Origin: Chloroflexota bacterium | GTDB taxonomy: Bacteria; Chloroflexota; UBA11872; UBA12225; JAJDUF01 | Assembly (NCBI GenBank): GCA_022824545.1 | Contig: JAJDZR010000042.1 | Span: 1 to 37,006, forward strand | Direction: 5' to 3' | Length of the DNA: 37,006 bases | Position numbers and translations under genes: made by a program | Part shown: positions 1 through 7,866 of the stretch, piece after piece | Numbering within the stretch: the stretch's first letter is position 1 | How the letters are laid out: every line of letters starts with the position of its first letter | The notes under the pieces: model-generated | Database searches by the model: none | What the model saw: the letters and a program-made list of their open reading frames with translations, nothing else | Told to the model about the DNA's origin: nothing

Positions 1-93
1 TGCAGCGATTTGCCGGAGCGAGCAGCCCTGGGCGTGTAGACGGGCCAATTCACACCGGTCTTCAATACCAAGCTGCGTGTATGCTTGTCCCAT
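1..93 (-). CDS. IS30-family transposase, N-terminal fragment (cut by window edge)
   Basis: Only the first 31 codons lie in the window. They read from an ATG at 93-91 and begin MGQAYTQLGIEDRCELARL, continuing with HAQGCSLRQIA. This is the N-terminal helix-turn-helix (HTH_38) typical of IS30-family transposases, which bind the element's terminal inverted repeats before DDE-type transposition. The rest of the gene lies beyond the left edge, so intactness of the catalytic domain cannot be judged. The terminal-repeat-like sequence lies just upstream at about 110-137, as expected for IS30 elements, whose transposase starts close to one end. Confidence 0.8.
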   Translation of the reverse strand, partial: MGQAYTQLGIEDRCELARLHAQGCSLRQIAA

Positions 94-137
94 GGCAACA
101 CCTTACTCTGGTGTTGCACTTCGTTTGTGAGTCTAGG
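1..137 (-). mobile_element. End of an IS30-family insertion sequence
   Basis: The transposase start at 93 is followed outward by sequence whose minus strand reads AGTGCAACACC at about 109-119. This resembles the inner part of IS30-family terminal inverted repeats. The outer limit near 137 is estimated, because the opposite end and any target duplication are outside the window. The element reads away from the parA/ftsZ genes. Confidence 0.6.
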
Positions 138-146
138 GAACGAAGA

Positions 147-190
147 CTGATCGCTGATGGCTGATAGCTAACGGCTGATAGCTATCAGCG
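147..190. repeat. Heptad repeat ending in a 16-bp perfect palindrome
   Basis: The stretch is built from 7-base units of the type TGATAGC, TGACGGC and TGATCGC. It ends in the perfect palindrome GCTGATAGCTATCAGC at 174-189. The same unit family recurs at 25998-26060. It lies between the IS30 end and the parA start. A possible -10 box TACACT (199-204) follows, without a convincing -35. It could be a dispersed repeat or a binding site for a dimeric protein; nothing in the sequence decides this. Confidence 0.6.
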
Positions 191-262
191 AGGCGTGCTA
201 CACTGGGCATCCGGTACATCCCTGGTTGTGGTGCTTGCTCCGGTCCGGGAATAGGGAAGGCT

Positions 263-1024
263 GTGGCACGCATTATCGCGATTGCCAATCAAAAAGGGGG
301 GGTGGGGAAGACCACAACCACCCTCAGCTTGGGCGCCGCGCTGGCGCACTGCAACCTGCGGGTGCTGCTGGTGGACCTGGACCCACAGGGCAACCTCACC
401 AGCGCCGTCGGCCACCAATCCGCGGAAGATCAGACCGTCGCCGCGTCTCTCCTTAATCTCCGGGTGCCGTTTCCGGCAGTGCCTTTCGAGGAAAACGGCC
501 AGGTCCTGTTCGATATTGCGCCGACCACCGCGGCGCTGGCAGCGGCCGAAGCGGCGCTCAGTGTGCGTATCGGCCGTGAGCTGCGCTTGCGGGACCAGCT
601 TGCGCCGCTCGCCAACCGCTACGACTACATCCTGATTGACACGCCACCGTCCCTGGGCCTGCTGACAATCAACGCCTTGGTGGCAGCGCAGGAAGTGATC
701 GTCCCCACCGAAGCACGCTACTTCTCGCTCCAAGGGTTGCAGCTACTGAAGGCGCGGATCGAAGAAGTGCAGTACCTGAACGCCAAGCTGCACCTGGGCG
801 GCATCCTGCTCTCTAAGCTCGACCGCCGTTTAAGGGAGGAGAAGGCGGTGGCGGCCTATCTCCGTGAGGAGTGGGGCGAGGCGGTGTTCACCACCGAGAT
901 TCGGTCCAACAGTAAAATCCTGGAGGCCGCCTCGGCAGGCCAGACCGTCTTTGCCGCGCCGCAAGCGCGGGCAGCGGCGGAAATGTATCGTGCGCTCGCG
1001 CAAGAGGTCATTGCGCGCGGCTGA
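263..1024 (+). CDS. parA: ParA/MinD/MipZ-type partition ATPase
   Basis: This 253-residue protein is a deviant-Walker ATPase of the ParA superfamily, which forms ATP-dependent dimers on DNA or membrane to place chromosomes, plasmids or the division ring. The deviant Walker A motif KGGVGKTT is at residues 11-18, the A' motif DLDPQGN at 38-44 and Walker B around ILIDTPP (Asp126). The start is GTG at 263, preceded by GGGAAGG at 253-259. No helix-turn-helix precedes the ATPase core, so it is the short chromosomal type. ftsZ follows after 64 bases in the same direction and no parB is visible, which raises the possibility of a division-placement (MipZ/MinD-like) role. That role is inference; the ATPase family is clear. 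Confidence 0.88.
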   Translation: MARIIAIANQKGGVGKTTTTLSLGAALAHCNLRVLLVDLDPQGNLTSAVGHQSAEDQTVAASLLNLRVPFPAVPFEENGQVLFDIAPTTAALAAAEAALSVRIGRELRLRDQLAPLANRYDYILIDTPPSLGLLTINALVAAQEVIVPTEARYFSLQGLQLLKARIEEVQYLNAKLHLGGILLSKLDRRLREEKAVAAYLREEWGEAVFTTEIRSNSKILEAASAGQTVFAAPQARAAAEMYRALAQEVIARG

Positions 1025-1088
1025 CGCCGTGGCGGGGGCAGGAGCGCACCCCACCCACCGGGAGCGAGGGCCAATACGGGAGGTTGGA

Positions 1089-2282
1089 ATGCCGGAAAAG
1101 CGACGCGCCGCCTTTCGTCCCGAACGCCTCCAATCTGCCAGGTCGCCTGATCCGATCATCCCGCAGATTCTCGGGAGTCCCGACCCGGAGATGGCCGGGG
1201 AAGGGTTCACGGAGGTCCGGATCATCGGCGTCGGGGGCGCCGGTATCAACGCCGTTGGGCGCATGATCGAAGCCGGGGTGAGCGGGGTGCGCTTCATCGC
1301 GGTCAATACCGATGCCCAAGCCCTTGGTCAGAGCGAGGCGCTGATCCAGGTGCAGATCGGGCGGCGCGCCACAGGCGCCAGGGGGACCGGCGGCGATCCG
1401 GACCTGGGCCAGCGGGCCGCCGAGGAAGGCCAAGCCCGTCTCGAAGCCGTGCTGCGCGGTGCTCATCTGGTGTTCATCGCCGCCGGACTCGGCGGCGGCA
1501 CCGGCACCGGCGCCGCTCCGGTGATTGCCAGCCTCGCGCGGGAGGCAGCGGCGCTCACCGTGGCGGTAGTGACGCTGCCGTTCACCTTCGAAGGCACCCG
1601 CCGCCGGCGAGTGGCCGAAGAGGGCCTCGAAGCGCTGCGCGAGCAGGTGGATGCACTGATTGTCATTCCCAACGAGCGCCTGCATCAGGTGGCCGACGCC
1701 AACATGTCCATCAAGGAGGCCTTCAGCCTCGCCGACAACATGCTCCGCCACGGAGTCCAGGGTATCGCCGATTTGGTCACTGTGCCGGGGCTGATCAATC
1801 TCGACTTCAGCGACGTGCGGGCGGTGATGGAGCAGGCCGGCAACACGATGATGTCCATCGGCGAGCGCACTGGCAGCCGCCGGGCCGTCGAGGCGGCTCA
1901 AGCGGCCACCGAAAGCCCTCTGCTCGACGCCTCCATGCGCGGCGCGCGGGCGGCCCTCTTGAACATCACAGGCGGTCCCGACCTCACGCTCGCGGAAGTG
2001 AACGAGGCAGCGCAACTCGTGACCGATCTCGCCGACCCTCAAGCGAACATCATTTTCGGTGCCGTGATTGATCCACGCCTCCAGGACACCGTCCGGGTCA
2101 CGCTGATCGCCACCGGCATCGAGCAGGAGCCGCCACTACCGGCAGTAGCACCCCGTTCAATAGCGCCGCGCGCGCTGCCCCCTACCCGGACCGAACGCGA
2201 GCCGCAGGGAATCGCCACCGACAGCGTGGAAGTACCTTCGTTCCTGCGCCGGCGGGCGCGTCCGCGTCACGAGGGCCGCTGA
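1089..2282 (+). CDS. ftsZ: Cell division GTPase FtsZ
   Basis: FtsZ is the tubulin-like GTPase that polymerises into the division ring at mid-cell. This protein has 397 residues. The nucleotide-binding start GVGGAGINAV is at 47-56, the tubulin signature GGGTGTGAAP at 135-144, and the T7 synergy loop NLDFSD at 237-242, which supplies the catalytic aspartates. The C-terminal tail contains VPSFLRRR, matching the conserved peptide that binds FtsA/ZipA-type partners. The start ATG at 1089 follows GGGAGG at 1078-1083. It leaves an N-terminal extension of about 40 residues before the core, longer than in many FtsZ proteins. It sits between parA (64-base gap) and mqnD (74-base gap), probably one transcript. 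No other dcw-cluster genes are present. Confidence 0.95.
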   Translation: MPEKRRAAFRPERLQSARSPDPIIPQILGSPDPEMAGEGFTEVRIIGVGGAGINAVGRMIEAGVSGVRFIAVNTDAQALGQSEALIQVQIGRRATGARGTGGDPDLGQRAAEEGQARLEAVLRGAHLVFIAAGLGGGTGTGAAPVIASLAREAAALTVAVVTLPFTFEGTRRRRVAEEGLEALREQVDALIVIPNERLHQVADANMSIKEAFSLADNMLRHGVQGIADLVTVPGLINLDFSDVRAVMEQAGNTMMSIGERTGSRRAVEAAQAATESPLLDASMRGARAALLNITGGPDLTLAEVNEAAQLVTDLADPQANIIFGAVIDPRLQDTVRVTLIATGIEQEPPLPAVAPRSIAPRALPPTRTEREPQGIATDSVEVPSFLRRRARPRHEGR

Positions 2283-2356
2283 GGCCGTTCAACGTGGAAC
2301 GGCGCACTGCCCTCCGCCGCTATCCGGACCCCGACACCGTTGCCGAAGGAGCAGTG

Positions 2357-3220
2357 ATGACCCAGCCACCGACCGGCACAGCGCGACCCGTGCGCCGGCT
2401 GCGCCTCGGGCATAGCCCCGATTCCGACGACGCCTTCATGTTCTACGCCCTCGCTTCGGGCGCGGTCAGCCACGCCAACGTGCAGTTCGACACCGTACAC
2501 CGGGACATTCAGACCCTAAACCGGCTCGCGCTGTGCGGCGAACTGGAAATCACGGCGCTCTCCGCCCACGCCTACGCGCACGTGTGGCGCCACTACGCGC
2601 TGTTCACCCACGGCGCCAGCATGGGCCAGCAGTACGGCCCGGTCGTCGTCGCGCCGGAGCCGCTGGAGCTTGACGCGCTGCTTGGACAGCGTATTGCGAT
2701 CCCCGGCTTCCTCACGAGCGCCTACCTCGCCTTGCGCCTGCGCTTGGCGTGCTTCGAGCCGGTGTTCATGTCGTTCGACCGGATCATGGCGGCGGTCGCT
2801 GCCAATGAAGTGCCCGCCGGCCTGCTCATCCACGAAGGCCAACTCACGCACGGCTCGCTGGGACTGCATCCGGTGTGCGACTTGGGCGTGTGGTGGCACC
2901 AGGAGACCGGGCTGCCGCTCCCACTCGGCGTCAACGCCATCCGCCGCGATCTTGGACCGAAACTCCTCGCCCAAGCCTCGGCCCTGCTCAAGGAGAGCAT
3001 CCGATACGGCCTCGCCCACCGCGACGAAGCACTGGCTTACGCGATGGGGTTCGCCGACGACGTGCCGCGCGACCTCACCGACCGGTTCGTGGCGATGTAC
3101 GTCAACGACCTCACCCTGGACCTCGGCTCGACCGGCCGCGCCAGCGTGGAGCTGTTCCTCCAGCGCGGCTACGAGGCTGGCATCATCCCCGACCTGCCGC
3201 AGGTAGAGTGGATTCCCTAG
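2357..3220 (+). CDS. mqnD: MqnD, 1,4-dihydroxy-6-naphthoate synthase (futalosine pathway)
   Basis: MqnD converts cyclic dehypoxanthinyl futalosine to 1,4-dihydroxy-6-naphthoate in the alternative menaquinone route. The 287-residue protein fits the family length. It has the early SPDSDDAFMFYAL segment (20-32), the DIQTLN segment (50-55), LSAHAY (68-73), a GPVVVA strand (94-99), IAIPGFLTSAY (113-123) and the IHE motif (158-160), whose His corresponds to the catalytic His of characterised MqnD. These distinguish it from MqnA. ATG at 2357 is preferred over the upstream in-frame GTG at 2294 because GAAGGAG (2345-2351) lies six bases before it. It converges on mqnC, another enzyme of the same pathway. 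Confidence 0.88.
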   Translation: MTQPPTGTARPVRRLRLGHSPDSDDAFMFYALASGAVSHANVQFDTVHRDIQTLNRLALCGELEITALSAHAYAHVWRHYALFTHGASMGQQYGPVVVAPEPLELDALLGQRIAIPGFLTSAYLALRLRLACFEPVFMSFDRIMAAVAANEVPAGLLIHEGQLTHGSLGLHPVCDLGVWWHQETGLPLPLGVNAIRRDLGPKLLAQASALLKESIRYGLAHRDEALAYAMGFADDVPRDLTDRFVAMYVNDLTLDLGSTGRASVELFLQRGYEAGIIPDLPQVEWIP

Positions 3221-3258
3221 GCGCCGCTGACATTGCTCGGCCATTTCCATCCCGGCCC

Positions 3259-3318
3259 CGTCATTCCCGCGAACGTGGGAATCCGCGTCCCCCTGCACAG
3301 CGGGGGGACCATTGGGGG
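3259..3318. repeat. Composite palindromic repeat (ATTCCC-N8-GGGAAT hairpin plus C/G-tract hairpin)
   Basis: A 20-base hairpin at 3263-3282 has the form ATTCCC-N8-GGGAAT. It is followed by a second hairpin built on CCCCC...GGGGGG and a tail ending in five G. The hairpins lie between the convergent mqnD and mqnC genes and could act as a two-way transcription stop, although no U-tract follows. Related copies are at 14328, 15792 and 18185. Confidence 0.75.
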
Positions 3319-3332
3319 TTGGTAGAAGCGCC

Positions 3333-4487
3333 TCAGGCGTAAGTGGCGATCACGCGGTAGTGCGTGTCGCGCAGCGCCGGAATTCGCCCACACTCGCGGA
3401 TCAGCTGCACCATCGCGTGGTCGGTCATGCGATGGCGCAGCCCGGTAGCCCGCACGACGTTCTCTTCCAGCATGATGCTGCCGAGGTCATCGGCGCCGTA
3501 GGTGAGGCTTGACCGCGCGGCGGTGGTGCCGGTGGTCAGCCACGACCCCTGGAGCGAGTAGAAGTTGTCGAGGAACAGCCGCGAGATCGCCAGAGTCCGC
3601 AAGTAGTCGGCGATAGACGTGGCCCGGCCGCCCAGCTCGGTATTACCGGGCTGATAGATGAACGGGATAAACGCCCGGAAGCCCTGGCCGGGGTCGGCCT
3701 GGTCCTGCACGTCGCGGATACGCTGGAAGTGCTCAACGCGCTCGGCAAACGTCTCGACCATGCCAAAGGTCATCGTCGCCGTGGTGCGGATATGCTGCCG
3801 GTGCGCCTCCTCCATCACCTCCAGCCACGAATCCGAGCCAGTCTTGAACGGACTCACCGCCTTGCGAACCCGTTCGACGAGGATCTCGGCCCCCGCGCCC
3901 GGGAGCGAGTCCAGACCGGCTCGCCGCAACCGCCGCAGCACCTCCGGCACCGTCAGCCGCGAGACCTTGGCGATATGCAGCACTTCCGGCGGTCCCAGCG
4001 AGTGCAGCGTCACCGGATACCGCCGCTTCACGCTGGATAGCAAGTCTTCATAGTAGTCAATCTTCAGTTGGGGGTCATGCCCACCCTGGAACATAATCTG
4101 GGTCGCGCCCATGTCCAGGGCCTCTTCGATCCGGCCGAAGATCTCCGCCTTGGAGCGCCGGTAGCCTTCCGCGTGGCGCGGGAGCCGGTAGAACGCACAA
4201 AACGAGCACCGCGCCACACAGACGTTCGTGTAGTTGATATTGCGGTCAATGATGAAGGTCGCCCGATTGTCCGGGTGTATCCGGCGCCGCACGGCATCGG
4301 CCGCTGCACCAATGCGCTCCAAGTCGCCATACTCGAAGAGATAAAGGGCATCCTGGGCGGACAGCCGCTTTCCGTCCTCGATCACCGCAGCGAGAATGGC
4401 CTCATCTCGACCCGCCTCGAAGCGGCGCGGCGCGGCTTCCAACTGTTCCGCAATGGTCGGCGCGGTGGGCGCCAGCACGGCCGTCAT
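3333..4487 (-). CDS. mqnC: MqnC, radical SAM cyclic dehypoxanthinyl futalosine synthase
   Basis: MqnC is a radical SAM enzyme that cyclises dehypoxanthine futalosine, the step just before MqnD. The 384-residue protein carries the 4Fe-4S/SAM motif C90-x3-C94-x2-C97 inside NINYTNVCVARCSFCAFYR. Further conserved stretches are MFQGGHDPQLKIDYYE, LDSLPGAGAEIL and TATMTFGMVET, with the later FIPFIYQPGNTEL. The PGAGAEIL signature favours MqnC or the related MqnE; NINYTN...FCAFYR favours MqnC. The ATG at 4487 is preceded by AAGGAGA, so a start ten codons upstream is rejected. A possible promoter (-10 TACAAT) lies about 30 bases upstream. mqnA, mqnB and mqnE are not in the window. Confidence 0.88.
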   Translation of the reverse strand: MTAVLAPTAPTIAEQLEAAPRRFEAGRDEAILAAVIEDGKRLSAQDALYLFEYGDLERIGAAADAVRRRIHPDNRATFIIDRNINYTNVCVARCSFCAFYRLPRHAEGYRRSKAEIFGRIEEALDMGATQIMFQGGHDPQLKIDYYEDLLSSVKRRYPVTLHSLGPPEVLHIAKVSRLTVPEVLRRLRRAGLDSLPGAGAEILVERVRKAVSPFKTGSDSWLEVMEEAHRQHIRTTATMTFGMVETFAERVEHFQRIRDVQDQADPGQGFRAFIPFIYQPGNTELGGRATSIADYLRTLAISRLFLDNFYSLQGSWLTTGTTAARSSLTYGADDLGSIMLEENVVRATGLRHRMTDHAMVQLIRECGRIPALRDTHYRVIATYA

Positions 4488-4515
4488 GCACGTCTCCTTC
4501 GCAACGTCACCCCAC

Positions 4516-4545
4516 ATTGTAGCCGATGGCCTGAGCTACCGCGAA
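4516..4545 (-). promoter_or_regulatory. Possible sigma-70-type promoter for mqnC
   Basis: On the minus strand a TACAAT -10 box (4521-4516) is preceded at 18 bases by a weak -35-like TTCGCG (4545-4540). It is placed about 30 bases before the mqnC start, in the divergent gap with the acetyltransferase gene. The -35 match is poor, so this is tentative. Confidence 0.35.
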
Positions 4546-4681
4546 CGAGCCGCGGGCCATTCGACAAGCTATCATTCCTATCCTGGGATGATGACGGCCC
4601 GCTCCACTCCCCAACGCTTGCCCAATAGGCACAGGTGACGGTATCGCCGGGCCAACCAGTTTCAGCCGCTGGGAGCATTCC

Positions 4682-5536
4682 ATGAGTGTAGCCAGGCGTG
4701 ACGTGTACACGGCGGCACACACACTGGGCCTCTCCGGCCGCCCCCTGTGCGTGCATGCTTCTCTGCGCTCGTTCGGCTGGGTCGCCGGCGGCGCGCCGAC
4801 CATCATCGCCGGTCTGCTCGAAGCTGGCTGTACGCTCTTGGTTCCGACATTCTCCTGGGACACCTTTGCGGTAGCGCCACTCCCGCGTCAGTGCCTCGCG
4901 CAGAACGGCACTTCCCCAGGCTACTACGAGACATCGCAGCAGACACTGTCCGGTGTTTCGCGTATCTATGCGCCAGACGCGCCAGACCTTGACCGCGCGG
5001 ACATGGGAGCGCTCCCAGCCGCAGTGCTCGCGATGCCCGGACGTGTCCGTGGCGACCATCCGCTCTGCTCGTTCACCGCGGTTGGTCCACTCGCCAATGA
5101 GTTGGTTGCCGCGCAGCAGCCATTGCACGTGTTCGCCCCGCTCCGAGCGCTGGCGGAGATGGGCGGCTCCGTCGTGCTGATGGGCGTTGGGCTAACGGAG
5201 CTGACCCTAATCCATCTGGCCGAGCAGGTGGCCGGGCGGAACCTGTTTCGGCGCTGGGCCAACGGCTCCGATGGGCAGCCCATGGCCGTCGAGGTGGGGG
5301 GCTGCTCCGATGGTTTCGGCAAGTTCGCGCCCATTCTCGCACCCGTGATGCGGAGCACCGTTGTCGGCCAGAGCAGGTGGCGCGTCTATCCTGCCCTGGA
5401 GACACTCAAGCGACTGGCTCAGGCCATCCGCAATGACCCAATGATGACGCACTGTGGCCGCACAGACTGCACCCGCTGCGACGATGCGGTGCTCGGCGGC
5501 CCAATCCTGACCTCCTCCGCACCGATTATCAAGTAA
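4682..5536 (+). CDS. AAC(3)-family aminoglycoside N-acetyltransferase-like protein
   Basis: This 284-residue protein belongs to the AAC(3)/YokD acetyl-CoA-dependent N-acetyltransferase family (antibiotic_NAT fold, not GNAT). Family hallmarks are VHASLRSFGWVAGG (24-37), the LLVPTFSW strand, RGDHPLCSFTAVGPLA, and an IHLAEQ segment carrying the family's conserved His. The C-terminal part has a Cys cluster C-x4-C-x2-C, seen in chromosomal members. Chromosomal homologues often act on substrates other than clinical aminoglycosides, so resistance should not be assumed. It is transcribed divergently from mqnC. The ATG at 4682 has only a weak GGGAG upstream. Confidence 0.8.
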   Translation: MSVARRDVYTAAHTLGLSGRPLCVHASLRSFGWVAGGAPTIIAGLLEAGCTLLVPTFSWDTFAVAPLPRQCLAQNGTSPGYYETSQQTLSGVSRIYAPDAPDLDRADMGALPAAVLAMPGRVRGDHPLCSFTAVGPLANELVAAQQPLHVFAPLRALAEMGGSVVLMGVGLTELTLIHLAEQVAGRNLFRRWANGSDGQPMAVEVGGCSDGFGKFAPILAPVMRSTVVGQSRWRVYPALETLKRLAQAIRNDPMMTHCGRTDCTRCDDAVLGGPILTSSAPIIK

Positions 5537-5609
5537 GCAGCCAGTGGTGCCTGGCCGGGTGTGTTGTGGGGCATATCCCCTTGGCAGGGATGCCTAGCGC
5601 AGCACGGAA

Positions 5610-5996
5610 TTAGACGGCAACCGGGCGGCGCACCTTCGCCAGCGCCGCGGATAGCGAGGTAGCAAAGATGGGGCTTGTCCGCAGCACATGCTCAATGTGA
5701 CGTTGGGCTAGAGCATAGTCAACCGGCTCGTCCACGACCGGCCGCTCCTTACCTGCTTGGTCGGCCAGCCAGTAGTCGAAAGGGCTGATGGTCAGACTCA
5801 GCGGCACACCTGTCTCTTCGTCAATACGCAGGTAGAAGTCCCAATCGGCCACATCAACCCAAAGTCCGGATCGCCCCGTGCTGCCGGGCAAGACAACCTC
5901 CATCTCGCCCGCGTCGGTGTCATAGCGCCACTCCGCTGCAGGCAAGGCCGCCGCAATGCGATCAGCCATCTCTCGCACGGCACATTGAGTGCTCAT
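5610..5996 (-). CDS. Hypothetical protein, about 128 residues
   Basis: I do not recognise the family. The protein is acidic and probably cytosolic, with no signal or membrane segment. It has an aromatic-rich centre (WVDVADWDFYLRIDEETG, then SPFDYWLADQAGK), which looks like a small beta-rich fold. The chosen ATG at 5996 gives 128 residues; an in-frame GTG three codons upstream (6005) is also possible, and neither has a strong ribosome site. It begins 19 bases after the enolase-superfamily gene on the same strand and is probably co-transcribed with it. Codon use resembles its neighbours, which supports its being a real gene. Confidence 0.6.
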   Translation of the reverse strand: MSTQCAVREMADRIAAALPAAEWRYDTDAGEMEVVLPGSTGRSGLWVDVADWDFYLRIDEETGVPLSLTISPFDYWLADQAGKERPVVDEPVDYALAQRHIEHVLRTSPIFATSLSAALAKVRRPVAV

Positions 5997-6015
5997 CGTG
6001 ACCACCAGCCACCGG

Positions 6016-7116
6016 TCAAGCCGCGCGGTAACGCTCGGCGACCTGATGGTTGAGAGCAGCCCCCAAGCCCGGCGCCGTAGTCAACTGCACCGCCCCGTCA
6101 TGCACGGCCAGCGGCACGGTGAGCAGGTCGTCAACCCACGGTACGTCGCCCAACTGATACTCCAGCACCAGATTGTTGGGGATGCACGCGCACAAATGCG
6201 CGCTGGCCAGCGTGGCAACCGGGCCGACCATGTTGTGCGGCGCCACCGGGATGTAGTAGGTATCGGCAGCGGCGGCAATCTTCTTCATCTCCATGATGCC
6301 GCCCGTGCGGGCCAAGTCCGGCATGATGATGTCCGCTGCCTGCCGCTCGAATAGCTCGCGGAACTCGTAGCGCGTGTTCAGCAATTCCCCGGTACAAATG
6401 GGCGTGGTCGTGCCTTCAGTCACCTTTGCCAGCGCCCGCACGTTGCCCGACGGCACCGGGTCCTCGATCCACAGCAACTCATAGGGCGCCAGCGCCGCGC
6501 CCAAGCGCAGCGACGCCGCCACGTCGAAGGCACCGTGACAGTCCACGGCCAGGTCAACGTCCGCGCCGACCGCCTCGCGCACGGCCGCCACCATCTGCGC
6601 CATCTGCCGCAGGTCGGCCGGCGCGAGGGCGCGGTTGAAGCGCCGCGCCGCCGGAATCGGCTCGTCCACGTCCATCTTGAGCGCCCGGAAGCCCTGCGCG
6701 ACGGCCGCACACGCCATCGCGGCGTACTCCTCCTGGACGTACCGCGCGCCCCGGAAGAAGCCGTCCACGTACACTGGAATCTCAGCGCGGCACTGCCCGC
6801 CGAGCAGGTTGTAGATCGGCTGGCCGGCGGCCTGACCGACGATATCCCACAGCGCCGTCTCGATCCCGCTCAGGGCCGCCGGGTGCAGCCCGCTGCGGTA
6901 CAGCGTCTCCCAGTGCAGCTCGATCCGAAACGGGTCCTTCCCGACAAGGTACTCGCCGGCCTGCTCGATACTCGCCAGCACCCCCGTCGCCTGATAGCAG
7001 AGCGATTCACCGAGGCCGACGACCCCGGCATCGGTGTAGACCTCGACGAACAACATCGGAAACCGCGGCCAGTGCCGCCCCTGGACCGGCCACACCCGCA
7101 CTTCCGTTACCCGCAT
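6016..7116 (-). CDS. Mandelate racemase/muconate lactonizing-type enolase-superfamily enzyme
   Basis: Enolase-superfamily enzymes abstract a proton next to a carboxylate and often dehydrate sugar acids. This 366-residue protein is a typical length and has both the capping domain and the TIM barrel. Metal ligands are visible as Asp192 (AVDCHGAFD), Glu218 (WIEDPVP) and Glu244 (TGELL). Lys147 (ALKMDVDE) and His294 (VAPHN) are the likely acid/base residues. The Asp-x-His after the second barrel strand and the PHN motif resemble galactonate/arabinonate-type dehydratases, but the substrate is unknown. The ATG at 7116 is preceded by GAGGACGGA. The unknown gene at 5610-5996 lies just downstream. Confidence 0.88.
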   Translation of the reverse strand: MRVTEVRVWPVQGRHWPRFPMLFVEVYTDAGVVGLGESLCYQATGVLASIEQAGEYLVGKDPFRIELHWETLYRSGLHPAALSGIETALWDIVGQAAGQPIYNLLGGQCRAEIPVYVDGFFRGARYVQEEYAAMACAAVAQGFRALKMDVDEPIPAARRFNRALAPADLRQMAQMVAAVREAVGADVDLAVDCHGAFDVAASLRLGAALAPYELLWIEDPVPSGNVRALAKVTEGTTTPICTGELLNTRYEFRELFERQAADIIMPDLARTGGIMEMKKIAAAADTYYIPVAPHNMVGPVATLASAHLCACIPNNLVLEYQLGDVPWVDDLLTVPLAVHDGAVQLTTAPGLGAALNHQVAERYRAA

Positions 7117-7197
7117 CGCATTCCGTCCTCACCACCCGGCCGTCTCTGCTCAGTCTGCCCCTCTATGGTCTGCCCCCGGCTCCGCCGGGCGAGAGTC

Positions 7198-7250
7198 CAT
7201 CCCCTCCCCTGGAGCTTGCTCCGGGGGAGGGGTAGGGAGGGGGCAAGGGG
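7198..7250. repeat. Palindromic repeat, CCCTCCCCTGGAGC type
   Basis: A hairpin pairs CCCCTCCCCTGGAGC with GCTCCGGGGGAGGGG and is followed by a G-rich tail. Near-identical copies occur at 24398, 27322 (reverse orientation) and 36813. It lies upstream of the enolase gene (6016-7116, minus strand). Confidence 0.75.
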
Positions 7251-7340
7251 TGAATTCTTCCAGCAACCAGAGAATTGCCCCCCAGACCGTTGTCATCTCC
7301 CCACCCCGGTCCGATATGCACCCACTGACGGGAGTGGTAG

Positions 7341-7844
7341 ATGCAAGACTATCCTGGAGCGCCGGGCACCGCCCGGCCGGGGAACCCCGGCACCGCCGTG
7401 CCGGCCGCGTGCGGTGGCGCGGCCGTGCTGCCGTTGCCGCCGGCACCGGACCCTCACCGGTCCCGTGCCACGCCCTTGCCCTTGCCCATGGCGCCGGATC
7501 ACAACCGATCTCGCGCCGCGCCCATGCCCATGTCCATGGCGTCGCCAGGCCACGCTGACGCTGGTTGTGGCCCGGCAAGCGCCGGCCGTAGTGTGCCACT
7601 GCCCACCGCCCCCGCGCCGGCTCATCCGAGCCGGCTGCTCCAGGAAGTCTTGCGCCGCGTCACTGCCACTCCCCGCACTTTCACCTACCCGCAATCCCAC
7701 TGCACCACCCACCAAGTGCATCCTGCCGTCCACGTGCCGACCCGCCCATCGCCTGCCACCGCGGGCACGGGCTGCCCACGCACACCACACTCGCGCGCGC
7801 CGCCCTCGGTCGCCCGCCGAAAACCTATCCTTCGCAGGGGTTAG
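7341..7844 (+). CDS. Doubtful proline-rich open frame with a 16-residue internal repeat
   Basis: This frame in the 7117-7866 gap would encode 167 residues rich in Pro, Ala, His and Arg. An ATG at 7341 follows GGGAG at 7330-7334. Residues from about 7442 show a degenerate 48-base tandem duplication, giving PDPHRSRATPLPLP and then PDHNRSRAAPMPMS. Against it: no recognisable domain, low complexity, and open frames on both strands as expected of C-rich DNA. It may be non-coding or decayed sequence. Apart from the repeat at 7198-7250, I see nothing else in this gap. Confidence 0.2.
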   Translation: MQDYPGAPGTARPGNPGTAVPAACGGAAVLPLPPAPDPHRSRATPLPLPMAPDHNRSRAAPMPMSMASPGHADAGCGPASAGRSVPLPTAPAPAHPSRLLQEVLRRVTATPRTFTYPQSHCTTHQVHPAVHVPTRPSPATAGTGCPRTPHSRAPPSVARRKPILRRG

Positions 7845-7866
7845 GGGGTTATCATGAGGCAGGCCG

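Noticed and set aside
1008..2042. Long minus-strand open frame opposite ftsZ
   Set aside because: It is a by-product of high G+C codon use on the other strand; FtsZ motifs on the plus strand are unmistakable and the minus-strand product has no domain.
3259..3318. Composite hairpins as tRNA or small RNA genes
   Set aside because: No cloverleaf or anticodon is present, and the same sequence recurs at many gaps, which fits a dispersed repeat.
4682..5536. Acetyltransferase gene as a clinical-type aminoglycoside resistance determinant
   Set aside because: The family match is sound, but chromosomal AAC(3)/YokD-like proteins often have other substrates, and no mobile element surrounds it.
6535..7857. 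440-codon plus-strand open frame across the enolase gene and the following gap
   Set aside because: It is antisense to an intact enolase-superfamily gene, and the product is low-complexity Pro/Arg/Cys-rich.
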